DNA of 44,572 bases from Pseudomonadota bacterium (GTDB lineage Bacteria > Desulfobacterota > Binatia > UBA9968): the NCBI GenBank assembly GCA_021324155.1, contig JAJPJQ010000035.1, forward strand, positions 1-44,572. Reading direction: 5' to 3'. The notes under the pieces are model-generated. The model did no database searches. It worked only from the letters and a program-made list of their open reading frames with translations, and was not told the origin of the DNA. The translations under genes and the position numbers were made by a program. The first letter of the stretch is position 1, and every line of letters starts with the position of its first letter. Shown piece by piece: positions 18,412 to 26,804 of the stretch.

Positions 18412-18820
18412 TACGAACGTCTTGGTGTACCGCTACGACCCGCGCTTTCCCGACAAGCAGCGGATCGCGACCGACTTGTTGCGCCGCGGCATCGGCGACG
18501 ACTCGATCCGCGTTCCGCACCAGGCGATCGTCGAATTCGTCGCCGTGGTTACGCGTCCGCTAATCGCCGGCAGTCCCCTTCTCGCCCCGGAGGAAGCTCG
18601 CCGCGAAGCCGAGGAATTCCTAAGCCAATTTTCCGTACTATATCCGACGGAAGGCGTTCTCCGCCTCGCGCTTCGCGGGACCGCGGCGTACAATCTCAGC
18701 TGGTTCGATGCGCATCTGTGGGCGTATGCCGAGCATCATAGCCTCGATGAAATTGTTTCCGAGGACTTCCAGCACGAGCGCCTTTACGGCAGCGTTCGCA
18801 CAATCAATCCATTCCTGTAA
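18395..18820 (+). CDS. vapC: PIN-domain ribonuclease toxin (VapC-type)
   Basis: 141 residues, GTG start at 18395. The PIN-domain acidic residues are all present: D6 in LIDTNVLVYRYD, E47 in AIVEFVAV, D105 in WFDAHLWAYAE and D124 in VSEDFQ. They would bind Mg/Mn for RNA cleavage. Length and motif spacing are normal for VapC toxins, which cleave tRNA or rRNA. It overlaps its antitoxin and is followed by a terminator. Confidence 0.88.
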   Translation: MTALIDTNVLVYRYDPRFPDKQRIATDLLRRGIGDDSIRVPHQAIVEFVAVVTRPLIAGSPLLAPEEARREAEEFLSQFSVLYPTEGVLRLALRGTAAYNLSWFDAHLWAYAEHHSLDEIVSEDFQHERLYGSVRTINPFL

Positions 18821-18835
18821 AAGCCGCGACGAGAC

Positions 18836-18871
18836 AAAAAAAGCCCGGGCTGTTTCCAGCGCGGGCCTTTT
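18836..18871. terminator. Bidirectional terminator between the toxin and mlaC
   Basis: GCCCG-G-GCTG (18843-18852) pairs with CAGC-G-CGGGC (18857-18866) with a single G-G mismatch and a TTTC loop. A seven-A run stands to the left and a T run to the right. It serves two convergent genes and belongs to the same general GCCCGGGC hairpin class as those at 27.9 and 37.7-43.9 kb. Confidence 0.8.
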
Positions 18872-18892
18872 ACGAGAAGTCGTTTGACGCGC

Positions 18893-19489
18893 TCAGCTGC
18901 TCGCGACCTGCGCCTTCGCGCGCAGTTTGGCCATCAGGCCGTCGATTGAATCGTTTCTCAATATCCGCGCGAACTGCGAGCGAAAGTTGGAAGTGAGGCT
19001 CACGTCGTCGATGACGACGTCGTAGACTTTCCAGTCGGCGCCGACACGGCGCATCATGTAGACGATCGGCGTCGCTTCGCCGCTCGAGCCGACGACCGCG
19101 GTGTGCACTTCGGCGGTATCGTTGTCGATGATCTCGCGCCCGTAGATCATCTTCTCGCCGCGGTAGGTGCCGAGCGCGTTGGTATAGGAGGCTTCAGCGA
19201 ACTGGATGAACGTATCGACGAACTCCTTCTCGCGCCCCGCGAGCCGGCTCCAGTCGGCGCCGAGCGATCGGCGCGCCATTTCGGTAAAGTCGAAGCGCGG
19301 AATGATGATCGCGCGCAGCTTGGGCTTGTTGTCGATGAAGTCCTGTTGGCTGTTAAACGTCCGCGTGACCGTTAGGACGCGATCGAGCGTGTCCTGGATC
19401 GCGGCCTTCGGCGAGGAAGCGGCATGGACGATGGAAGCGATAAAAAGCGCGGCAAGCGCGACCTTAATGCACACAAACGTACCCTTCAT
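18893..19489 (-). CDS. mlaC: MlaC/Ttg2D-family periplasmic phospholipid-binding protein
   Basis: 198 residues with a signal peptide cleaved after about residue 23 (IASIVHA|ASSPK). The body has the MlaC pattern: RFDFTEMARRSLGADWSRLAGREKEFVDTF, then YTNALGTYRGEKMIYGRE, IVYMMRRVGADWKVYDVVID and SLTSNFRSQFARIL. These proteins shuttle phospholipids across the periplasm between the outer membrane and the MlaFEDB transporter. No mlaD, E or F gene is adjacent, so here it is a single-gene unit. GGGAG precedes the ATG. It could equally be one of the many stand-alone Tol_Tol_Ttg2 proteins. Confidence 0.87.
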   Translation of the reverse strand: MKGTFVCIKVALAALFIASIVHAASSPKAAIQDTLDRVLTVTRTFNSQQDFIDNKPKLRAIIIPRFDFTEMARRSLGADWSRLAGREKEFVDTFIQFAEASYTNALGTYRGEKMIYGREIIDNDTAEVHTAVVGSSGEATPIVYMMRRVGADWKVYDVVIDDVSLTSNFRSQFARILRNDSIDGLMAKLRAKAQVASS

Positions 19490-19830
19490 TGCGCAAATCT
19501 CCCTTTCACGCGAAATTTCTTCGTATTTTCCTACCGTGACTGGGGATTAGACGCCGGCGGAAGGAAAAAGATGTACAATAAAGCCTAACAGTTTAAGAAA
19601 AAAACAAAAGGGCACCGAGGCACATAATCCAGGGCCTTTTAGGACTACCCGCTAGCCAGGCTCCGCGGCTCCCCCGCCGTCCCCAGTCGCAATGGCTGCA
19701 TGCGCAATCCTTATAGAACGTTTAGAACGACGCTGTTGGACCTTGGTCCAACGCCTTTGGGACAGTCTCGATAGACTCGTGCGCCAATCCGTCGCCGTGA
19801 AGGACGGCGGCACGTCTGCAAATCTTATGA
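19490..19830. other. Intergenic stretch without a convincing gene
   Basis: GTTGGAC (19735-19741) and GTCCAAC (19746-19752) form an exact stem with a CTTG loop. A weak AAAAGG/CCTTTT stem with a T run on the minus strand (about 19597-19640) may end the GT39 transcript. Translations of the region are arginine-rich and unconvincing. Confidence 0.45.
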
Positions 19831-21390
19831 TTAATGCGCGATTGCGCCGGCGGAACCGCTCGGCCCCGCCGCTCTCGCCGCCAGGCGCGCGGCTACGGCC
19901 GGCGATATGGCGGGGTCCACCACGAGGCCCGCGCTCATAGGCGCATTGCCCGTGCGGCCGTACGCGGGTAGATATACGGTTTCGAATGGCACACCCGCTA
20001 AGGCGGGATCGATTTCGCCGCGTATGAAGCCGGCGAGAACGGGCGGCGGCTCCTGCTTGCGCACTGGCTGCCAGACGACGACCAGCGCCTGACCCGCTTG
20101 CGCTTTGGCCAGGTCGTTCTCGTCGATGCCGGCCACCGCGACGACCGCGTCCGGAAAACGATAGCGGAGATTTCCCGCCATTTGTAGTTTGTCGGTAATC
20201 AAAATGGCGCGATCGAGGCGCCGCTCCTCGAGACGCTTTGCGAGCATGCCGAAAGGATAATGCGCGAGGCCGAGACGCGACGCGCCCAAGCCGCTGCGGT
20301 AGACGACCAGTCCGAGCGGGATCGTGACGAGGATGGCGCCCGCAACCACGGCGAAGCCTCTCCAGCGCCGGCCGGCGACCTCGTCCGGACGCACGCCGCC
20401 GAGAAAGTACAGAGGCGCGGCGAAAAGCGTCGGCGCGAGCCAGTGCTGCTGGATGCCCCAGATGTTCATCGCGATCACGAGGACGGCGACGATCGCGGTC
20501 GCGGCGACGAGATACGCGCCGGCGTCGAAGACTTTGCACGCGGATGGGCCGCCGCGCAGGCGCTTGAGCAGGCCGCGCGGCGCAAACCACAGCGCTACGA
20601 GCGCGGCCGGCGCGATCAGCTTGAACGTATTGGCGGCGAGCGAGAAAAGCGCGTGCCGATGGTAGGCGTCGAGCTTTCCCGTCTCCGACGCGTGCAGCAG
20701 TCCGGGGCGGTGCGCGAGCCACCAGAGCGCGTGCGGCAGCGCAACCGCGAGACCGGCCAAGAATGTCAAAGCGATGCGCCGGTCGAGCACGGCGCGGCGC
20801 GAATCGGCCCGGACGAGCGCCGCCACCGCCGCGGCGGCGGCGAAGCAGACGTAATTGTATTTGGACAGAAAGCCCAGGCCGAGCACTATCCCGAGCGCCG
20901 CGTAGCACCACGTCGCGCGCTCGCGCACGAGGCGAATCAGCACGTAGAGCGTGGCGGCCCCGACGGCCATCGCCATAATCGTATGGGTTTCGTCGCGCTG
21001 CGATTCCCACGCGATTTCCGGGACAAAAAAGAGCGACAGCGCCGCGACGGCCCCCAAGCGGGCGCTCTCGAAATAAACTCGCGCGGCGAGAAAGAAAAAC
21101 GCGTAGAAGAAAAATAGGACGCCGTTGTTCAAGACGGCGAGCGCCCAAAGATTGCTGCCGAGGGCGCGAAAGAAGACGACCTGCAGCCAGTTGTAAAGCG
21201 GCGGGTCCATGTAGTAGCCGAGGCGGAAGCCCGTCGCGATGAACACCTGCTCGGCTTCGTCGTTGCCGAGCGCGTCGCCCGAGAAGGCGCGCAGCAGCGT
21301 CTGCGCCGTAAAGTAGGCCGCCAGCACGAACAAAAATAGCAGCGCGGTCCGGCGCTCCTCGCGCGGCCGGCGCTCGGTGGGATTCATCAT
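19831..21390 (-). CDS. GT39-type (ArnT-like) membrane glycosyltransferase
   Basis: 519 residues. After a first membrane helix the acidic motif D44-E45 in GNDEAEQ matches the catalytic loop of ArnT and dolichyl-mannosyltransferase-like GT-C enzymes. MDPPLYNWLQ and SQRDETHTIMA follow the family pattern of HPPL.. and a second acidic loop, but the usual His before Pro-Pro is Asp here. About twelve hydrophobic segments run to about residue 375, then a soluble C-terminal domain (about 380-519). It would move a sugar from a polyprenyl phosphate donor to lipid or glycan on the outer face. The gene for a small membrane protein (21431-22135) lies 40 nt upstream and is likely co-transcribed. Confidence 0.82.
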   Translation of the reverse strand: MMNPTERRPREERRTALLFLFVLAAYFTAQTLLRAFSGDALGNDEAEQVFIATGFRLGYYMDPPLYNWLQVVFFRALGSNLWALAVLNNGVLFFFYAFFFLAARVYFESARLGAVAALSLFFVPEIAWESQRDETHTIMAMAVGAATLYVLIRLVRERATWCYAALGIVLGLGFLSKYNYVCFAAAAAVAALVRADSRRAVLDRRIALTFLAGLAVALPHALWWLAHRPGLLHASETGKLDAYHRHALFSLAANTFKLIAPAALVALWFAPRGLLKRLRGGPSACKVFDAGAYLVAATAIVAVLVIAMNIWGIQQHWLAPTLFAAPLYFLGGVRPDEVAGRRWRGFAVVAGAILVTIPLGLVVYRSGLGASRLGLAHYPFGMLAKRLEERRLDRAILITDKLQMAGNLRYRFPDAVVAVAGIDENDLAKAQAGQALVVVWQPVRKQEPPPVLAGFIRGEIDPALAGVPFETVYLPAYGRTGNAPMSAGLVVDPAISPAVAARLAARAAGPSGSAGAIAH

Positions 21391-21430
21391 GGGGCGGAAA
21401 ACTTCGTCGTGTCTATGCGCGCGCGAGCGC

Positions 21431-22135
21431 TCAACCTCGAGCCGTTCTGCGCAGCCGCTCCGGCGGACTTTCGACCGCTGCGACGGCGGGCTCGGGCTCC
21501 GCGCGCCCGAGGGCCGCGCGGGCGTCTTCTACGCTTCCGAGCAAAGCGCCGAGGTAGGCCAGCAGGAACGAGACGACGCCGAGGATCTTGAAGGATTCCT
21601 CGATCACGATTTGCAGCTGCGACTCGTTGCCCAGGTCCAAAACCGACGTCAGCACGAGGAAAATCCCGCCGAGAACGTAATAGATGAGACAGCTCCGGTA
21701 GCGCAGGACTTCCTTGCGGAAATAGTAGCAGACGCCTAAGGCGACGAAGCCGTATCCCAGCGTCGACAAGCCGTCGAAGCCGGCGTCGCTGCGCATGCCT
21801 TTGGCATGCCCAAGCCATTTGTCTAACCCCTCATGGATCTGAAAGCTCTCATCCAACATGAGGAAGAAAAATCCCATCGCGCAAAGCGGCCAGAAGAAAA
21901 CCGAAAGGTCTTTCCAGGGATCCCGTTTCAGGAGTTTACGCTGCACAAGATAGGTCGCCCACGCGAGCAGAGCGGTGCCGAAGAGCTGATTCGAAGAAAA
22001 GAAAGTCATCGCTTGTTTTTCTTCGAAACGATAGGCGAGTCTGCCGTGGTGAAAGCCGCTGATGATGCTCGAGCCGATGGCGATAAGATTGACTAAAAAG
22101 AAGATCAACGCGATCCTATGGAGCGTATGCTTCAT
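21431..22135 (-). CDS. Six-helix membrane protein of unknown function
   Basis: 234 residues with about six hydrophobic segments (residues about 7-27, 47-63, 79-95, 125-140, 150-166, 181-200). A conserved-looking acidic/His segment, MLDESFQIHEGLDKWLGH, falls between helices three and four and could bind a metal. The C-terminal 30 residues are polar and disordered. I recognise no family. It is 40 nt upstream of, and co-directional with, the GT39-type gene, hinting at a shared envelope-glycan role. Confidence 0.68.
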   Translation of the reverse strand: MKHTLHRIALIFFLVNLIAIGSSIISGFHHGRLAYRFEEKQAMTFFSSNQLFGTALLAWATYLVQRKLLKRDPWKDLSVFFWPLCAMGFFFLMLDESFQIHEGLDKWLGHAKGMRSDAGFDGLSTLGYGFVALGVCYYFRKEVLRYRSCLIYYVLGGIFLVLTSVLDLGNESQLQIVIEESFKILGVVSFLLAYLGALLGSVEDARAALGRAEPEPAVAAVESPPERLRRTARG

Positions 22136-22563
22136 GCCTGGAACCCCCCGGTTTTGTGATGTGACGGAATCTTTAGGAATGCGTCACGCAAATATAATAA
22201 TTGCCGGGGCGTTTTGACAAGCGAAAAATTGCCGATCCCAGCGGCGGCGCCAATTTTCCCTGCGTTTTCGCACAGATACCACGCATCAGGCATCCGTCAG
22301 CGACGGATCGAGACGACACTCGGCGCCCGCCGGCCGCAGGTAAAAATCGCCCGATATGCGTCGAGCATGCCGCGAGGGCGAGACGGATTGTTACGAATCG
22401 GAATAACGGCGGCGGCCGAACGTTGATTGCGAGGACTCGTCTACGGCCGCGACGGTTGTAGTGCCGCGCTCAAACAAACCCCTGAATGCCATTATTGGTT
22501 TGAACTCGTCATGGAAGAACGGCGAAACGCGGCAAAGCCTGCGTGCGGCGATGCGCTTCCGCG
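22136..22563. other. Intergenic stretch with no supported feature
   Basis: This is the gap between the start of the membrane-protein gene and the end of the IclR gene. AAAATTG/CAATTTT (about 22224-22256) and TCAAAC/GTTTGA (about 22471-22503) inverted repeats occur. No gene, tRNA or clear terminator is visible. Confidence 0.45.
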
Positions 22564-23400
22564 TCAGCTCGCGATGACGCTTTTCAGCTCAAGGTTGGAA
22601 AATTCCTGGTCGTCGATGCCGAGGCTTTCGATCTCGCGCGCGGCCTTTTGCAGACGCCGCGCGACTTTCGCGCGCTCCTCCGACCGCAATAAACGCGCCG
22701 GAAAAATGCACGACAGCGCCATCGCGGGCCTCCCGCCTCGGTCGTGCACGGGAACGGCGATCGCGAATACGCCGGGATTGCTCTCTTCGTCGTTGACGGC
22801 GTAGCCGCGGCTCCGGACGAGACGGATGTCGGCGAGCAGCTTCTCCACCGAAACGTGGGTCTTTTCCGTCTGCCGCTTGAAGCGCACGCCGCGGTAGCGG
22901 CGCAGGATCTCTTCGTCCGGCAAACCGGCGAGAATCGCCTTCCCCGAGGAGCTGGAATAGGCGACGCGCACCGATCCGATGTTGACGGTCACGCGGATCC
23001 GCGCCTTGCCGTCGACGCGCGCGATGTAGAGCACGGTAACTCCGCGCAGCACGCTGAGCGTGATCGTGTGCCCGTAATCCGCCGCGAGGTCGGTCATGAT
23101 GCGGCGGATATGCTCCGCGCGCTTGGGTATCGGCTGGAAGCAGCTGCCGACGACGAAGGCGTTCGCGCCGATGCGGTATTTCTGCGCTTCGTCTTTCTCG
23201 ACGAACTGGAAAAGCTCGAGCGTCGCGAGCAGGCGGTAGAGCGTCGGCTTTTTGATGCCGACGAGCCGGCTCATCTCGCTCAAGCCCACCGGCTGGGTGA
23301 AGTCCTTGAGCTTGAGCAGGATCGTCAGGCCCTTGGAGAGCGAGGTGAGCGGCAGCGCGCCGCGCGGCGTCTTTTTATTTCCGTTATTCCGCCCGGTCAC
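22564..23400 (-). CDS. IclR-family transcriptional regulator
   Basis: 278 residues. The N-terminal winged helix (SLSKGLTILLKLKDF, VGLSEMSRLVGIKKPTLYRL, LATLELFQFVEKDE; residues about 17-75) is followed by the GAF-like ligand domain with GHTITLSVLRG, VLYIARVDG, SSSGKAILAGLPDEE and RSRGYAVNDEESNPGVFAIAVPV, the standard IclR signature. GTG at 23400 was chosen because GAGGAG stands about 10 nt upstream and it leaves 14 nt to the amidohydrolase stop; an upstream frame to 23757 overlaps that gene. It is the last gene of cluster A and probably controls it in response to a small aromatic or keto acid (inference). Confidence 0.87.
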   Translation of the reverse strand: MTGRNNGNKKTPRGALPLTSLSKGLTILLKLKDFTQPVGLSEMSRLVGIKKPTLYRLLATLELFQFVEKDEAQKYRIGANAFVVGSCFQPIPKRAEHIRRIMTDLAADYGHTITLSVLRGVTVLYIARVDGKARIRVTVNIGSVRVAYSSSSGKAILAGLPDEEILRRYRGVRFKRQTEKTHVSVEKLLADIRLVRSRGYAVNDEESNPGVFAIAVPVHDRGGRPAMALSCIFPARLLRSEERAKVARRLQKAAREIESLGIDDQEFSNLELKSVIAS

Positions 23401-23414
23401 GGCGGCGCCGCTCC

Positions 23415-24608
23415 TCAGTTCGCGTTCAAGCGAAAAAACTCGACGCAGTTGCCCGTTTCCATCAAGCGCCGCTCCGGCTCGGGGACGCCGCGCATCATTT
23501 TTTCCAGCACCGCGCGCGAGCGCGGCCACTCGGACTCCTGGTGCGGGAAATCGGTCGACCACATGATGCGATCGACGCCGACGTGATGACGCATCTCGAC
23601 GCCGATGCGGTCGTGCACGATGCCCCAGTAGATGTGGCGCTTGATGTAGTCGCTCGGCAGGCCGTCCTTGAGCGGCTCCCAGCCGAACAGCTCCTGCGCC
23701 CAGCGGTAGTGGCGCTCGTAGCGCATGTCGGCGACCTCGAGGAACGACGGGATCCATCCCGCCTGGGTCTCGGCGAAATACACCTTGAGGTTCGGGAAGC
23801 GGTCGAACAGCCCGTCGAGAACCATCTGCATCGCGTTGAGCCCGCCGAGCTGATAGAAGCGCGCCACTTGGCGGCCGAAATCGGCGGCCTGCGCGCGCGC
23901 GGAGTCCCGGCGCAGCTCGGCCGGCTCCTTGGGATAGATCAGCATGGGGCCGTTGCGCTCGCCCGAGCGGTCGAGCTCGACGTGGATCGACACCGGCATT
24001 TCCAGGTCGAGAGATGCGGCCCAGAAGCGGTCGTCCTCGGGCGTGGGCCAGCCTTTATTGCTCGGGAAGGCGCGCAGCGCGACGCTCTTCAGGCCGAGCT
24101 TTTTGCAGTGCTCCATCTCGGCGACGGCGTCGGTGACGTTGCTCATCGGCAGCGCGCCCACGCCTATCAGCCGGTCGGGATCGACCGCGCAGTACTCCTC
24201 GGCGAGCCAGGCGTTGTAGCCCGCGATGACCGCCTTGTAGGCGTCGTCGTCCTTAATGTTGCGCCACCAGCGCGAGGCGGAGCTTTGAAACAACACTTCG
24301 GCGTCGAGCCCGTCCTGGTCCTGCTCGCGGATGCGCTGCTCGGCGGTGCCGGTGCCCGGCGTGTCTTCGTAGCGCTGGCCGAAAGGCGTCCAGCGGTCGT
24401 TGTCCGATTGCACACCCTTGCCGGCGTAGAGATCGAGGGGCACCTCGGTCGTGTACTGTCCCTCGACCATCCAGCGGTCGCCGCCGAGCTCGGTCCGCAC
24501 CATGCGCGGCACGCGGTCGCGATGCTTCTCGGCTACGCGGTCGCGCCAGTATTTCGTGTCGATCTCGAGATGGGAGTCGGCGGAAATCAATTTGTAATCG
24601 CGGGCCAT
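23415..24608 (-). CDS. Amidohydrolase 2 family metal-dependent hydrolase/decarboxylase
   Basis: 397 residues, start preceded by AGGAGG with 9-nt spacing. Motifs follow the ACMSD-like amidohydrolase 2 barrel: ISADSHLE (D11-x-H13), the central VSIHVEL His, the FAETQAGWIPSFLE segment and the metal-binding Asp in MWSTDFPHQESEWPRS. Relatives decarboxylate or hydrolyse aromatic acids such as 5-carboxyvanillate or 2-amino-3-carboxymuconate semialdehyde. It sits between a binding protein and an IclR regulator, fitting a catabolic operon. Substrate unknown. Confidence 0.87.
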   Translation of the reverse strand: MARDYKLISADSHLEIDTKYWRDRVAEKHRDRVPRMVRTELGGDRWMVEGQYTTEVPLDLYAGKGVQSDNDRWTPFGQRYEDTPGTGTAEQRIREQDQDGLDAEVLFQSSASRWWRNIKDDDAYKAVIAGYNAWLAEEYCAVDPDRLIGVGALPMSNVTDAVAEMEHCKKLGLKSVALRAFPSNKGWPTPEDDRFWAASLDLEMPVSIHVELDRSGERNGPMLIYPKEPAELRRDSARAQAADFGRQVARFYQLGGLNAMQMVLDGLFDRFPNLKVYFAETQAGWIPSFLEVADMRYERHYRWAQELFGWEPLKDGLPSDYIKRHIYWGIVHDRIGVEMRHHVGVDRIMWSTDFPHQESEWPRSRAVLEKMMRGVPEPERRLMETGNCVEFFRLNAN

Positions 24609-24635
24609 CGTTAAGAGCCTCCTGTCGGGTTGATG

Positions 24636-25634
24636 CTAGTCTAAGCCGAAAAATTTTCTAAAGCCGCTCGGGTCGAGCTTCTCAATTGAGATATTGACGG
24701 GGTGGAGCTTGAGCTTCCTGGGATTCAGGCGCTCGGTGACCGGCTCGACGTCGAGCCGCGCAGGGATGCGCTGCTGCTGCTTCAAGAGGTTGGCGCCGTC
24801 CGCCGACAAGATGAAATCGATGAATAATTTACCGGCGTTCGGATGCGGCGCGCGCGCGCTCAGCGCGATCGGCTGCGAGATCGCCGGCATCGGATCGATC
24901 GTCACCCACTCGAGCGGCGCCCCGCGCGCTTTCAGCTGCTCGGTCGTATGCGCGTACGTGATCGCCAGGGGAAACTCGCCGGCCGCGAGCAGCTGCCCGA
25001 TCAGCGAGTGCCCCTCGCGAAAGATCGGCTTCTGCTTGCGCAGCCGCTCCATGAACGCCGGCCCTGCGGCCGGCCCGAGGGCCTCGATCATGCCCGCGTA
25101 CCAGTCATTCAGCCGCGGGTCCATGCAGATTTTTCCGTCCGCCCACTGCGGCGACAAGAGATCCTGCCATTTGCGCGGCGCGCTCGCGGCCGGAACCAGC
25201 TTCGTGTTGTAGGCGATCGTATAATAGAGGTCGTAGGTGTCGGTCCAGTATCCGTCGGGATCGAAAAATCCGCGGCCGTAAGCCGATTGATGCGCGGACT
25301 TGTACGGCGCGAGCATCCGGCGCTCCTTCAGGCTGATAATGATCGGCGCTTTGATCGAGACGACGTCGAATAGATGCTGGTTCGCGCGCGCCTCGGTGAT
25401 CATTCGCTGAAAGAGCGGGTCGCTGCCCGCGCGGTAATAGCTCGCTTTGATAAAGGGATACTTTTTCATGAACGCGGCGGAAAGCTGGTTCGCGTCTTCC
25501 GCCCGCGTCGACACGTAGAAAAGAACCTCCGCTTCCTTCTTCGCCGCCTCTACGTTCGCCGGCTGCGCCCACAGCGCTTGCGCTTGGAGCGCGACGAGCG
25601 TGAGGAAAACGGCGCAGGCGGTTAATCTAATCAT
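24636..25634 (-). CDS. Periplasmic solute-binding protein of the iron/polyamine-like class
   Basis: 332 residues with a signal peptide (about residues 1-23, ending ALWA). The mature protein begins with the ANVEAAKKEAEVLFYVST pattern of the Fe3+/AfuA-type and related binding proteins: SAAFMKKYPFIKASYYRAGSD, QRMITEARANQHLFDVV, GYWTDTYDLYYTIAYNTKLV and FPLAITYAHTTEQLKARGAP. This class differs from the NMT1-type binding proteins next to it. The gene is 27 nt upstream of the amidohydrolase and 163 nt downstream of an NMT1-type gene. No permease gene is present. Ligand unknown; organic-acid ligands are common for orphan members. Confidence 0.84.
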   Translation of the reverse strand: MIRLTACAVFLTLVALQAQALWAQPANVEAAKKEAEVLFYVSTRAEDANQLSAAFMKKYPFIKASYYRAGSDPLFQRMITEARANQHLFDVVSIKAPIIISLKERRMLAPYKSAHQSAYGRGFFDPDGYWTDTYDLYYTIAYNTKLVPAASAPRKWQDLLSPQWADGKICMDPRLNDWYAGMIEALGPAAGPAFMERLRKQKPIFREGHSLIGQLLAAGEFPLAITYAHTTEQLKARGAPLEWVTIDPMPAISQPIALSARAPHPNAGKLFIDFILSADGANLLKQQQRIPARLDVEPVTERLNPRKLKLHPVNISIEKLDPSGFRKFFGLD

Positions 25635-25797
25635 ACAGGCCGCTTTGCATAGCTGCGTGGAGCCGCGTTCAGCAAGTCCGTGCGAACCGCCGGTCCACTA
25701 TAGTAAACGGCGATTCGCATCTCGAACTGCGCTACTTTTATGCCGCGGGCGGCGGTCTGTCAAGGAAGGTCTTTGAGGGGCGCATTGGGCCGCCGCC

Positions 25798-26784
25798 TCA
25801 CTTCATCAACCCGCTCTTCTCCAGCCGCTGCAGAATCGACAGGTCGACGAGGTCGTCGGGCTTGAGCTGCGCGATCTTGGGATTGCGCGAGCCCATGACC
25901 TGTATGGTCGCTTTGACCGCGTCCATGTTGGGATAAGGCCGGCGCTCCACTTTGCCGAGGAGATCGTCGTAGGTTTTGTCGGCGTCTTTCGGGTCGAGGC
26001 GAAGATTTTTCGCCAGAATGCTCATCACGCGCGTTTTGTTGGCGGGGTTGAGCATGAACGCGTTGCCCTCGACGAGCGAGCGCACGACCGCCTCGGCCGC
26101 GCGCGGGTTTTCTTTGACGAAGCGGCGCGTGCTCACGAGCGCGTTGTTGACGAACGGCACGCCGAGGTCCTGGAGATTGCCCAGGTAGGTGAATCCCTTG
26201 TCGCGCAGCGGCCCCGAGACCGACGGGTCGACGATGGTCGAGTCGATGCGGCCGGCGATCAGCGCCTGCGCGCGCGTCGGCTCGTCGCCGACGACGAGAA
26301 ACGTTATATGGTCGCGCTGCTCGTCGAGCTTGAAATGCTGGAGCATCAGAAAACAGGCGACGTGCGAGGAGCTGCCGAAGCCGCTGATCGCGATGGTCTT
26401 CCCGCGCAAGTCTTCGCCGCGCTTGATCTCCGGCTTCGCCCAGACGTCATAGGTGAGGCGGTTGGTGATGCCCGCGACCATGACCGAATCGGCGCCGCCG
26501 GCGACGGCGGAGGCGACGAGCACGGCGCCCGTCATGCCGAACGGCGCCGAGCCGGAGAGGATCGCCTGCGTCATGCGCACACCGCCGGTGATGAGGACGA
26601 TGCTCGGGTCCAGCCCGTTTTTGCGGAAAATGCCCAGCTCCTTCGGCACCCAGAACGCCGCCGTGTCGTTGCGGATGTTGGAATGGCCGATGACGATTTT
26701 TTCCAACTCCTGCGCGCGCAGCGCCCGAGGAAAAAACATCATGCACGCAACGGCAAGGATCAAATAAAGCGAGGGCTTCTTCAT
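25798..26784 (-). CDS. NMT1/THI5-like periplasmic solute-binding protein of cluster A
   Basis: 328 residues. ATG at 26784 follows GAGG and gives a proper signal peptide (MKKPSLYLILAVACMMFFPR, then ALRA); the longer frame overlaps the OCD gene. Landmarks are KIVIGHSNIRNDTAAFWVPKELGIFRKNG, MTQAILSGSAPFGMTGA, GEDLRGKTIAISGFGSSSH and the C-terminal LVDLSILQRLEKSGLM. That last segment closely resembles the end of the cluster B protein (34552-35583, MSLVKELDESGFI), so the two are near relatives. It lies 20 nt after an OCD-family gene. Confidence 0.87.
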   Translation of the reverse strand: MKKPSLYLILAVACMMFFPRALRAQELEKIVIGHSNIRNDTAAFWVPKELGIFRKNGLDPSIVLITGGVRMTQAILSGSAPFGMTGAVLVASAVAGGADSVMVAGITNRLTYDVWAKPEIKRGEDLRGKTIAISGFGSSSHVACFLMLQHFKLDEQRDHITFLVVGDEPTRAQALIAGRIDSTIVDPSVSGPLRDKGFTYLGNLQDLGVPFVNNALVSTRRFVKENPRAAEAVVRSLVEGNAFMLNPANKTRVMSILAKNLRLDPKDADKTYDDLLGKVERRPYPNMDAVKATIQVMGSRNPKIAQLKPDDLVDLSILQRLEKSGLMK

Positions 26785-26804
26785 TTTTCGCCTCGGCGCG
26801 CCAA

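Noticed and set aside
19652-19830. Arg-rich minus-strand sequence that could be a transposase remnant
   Set aside because: No recognisable transposase motif or inverted repeat ends; only a 7-bp stem at 19735-19752.
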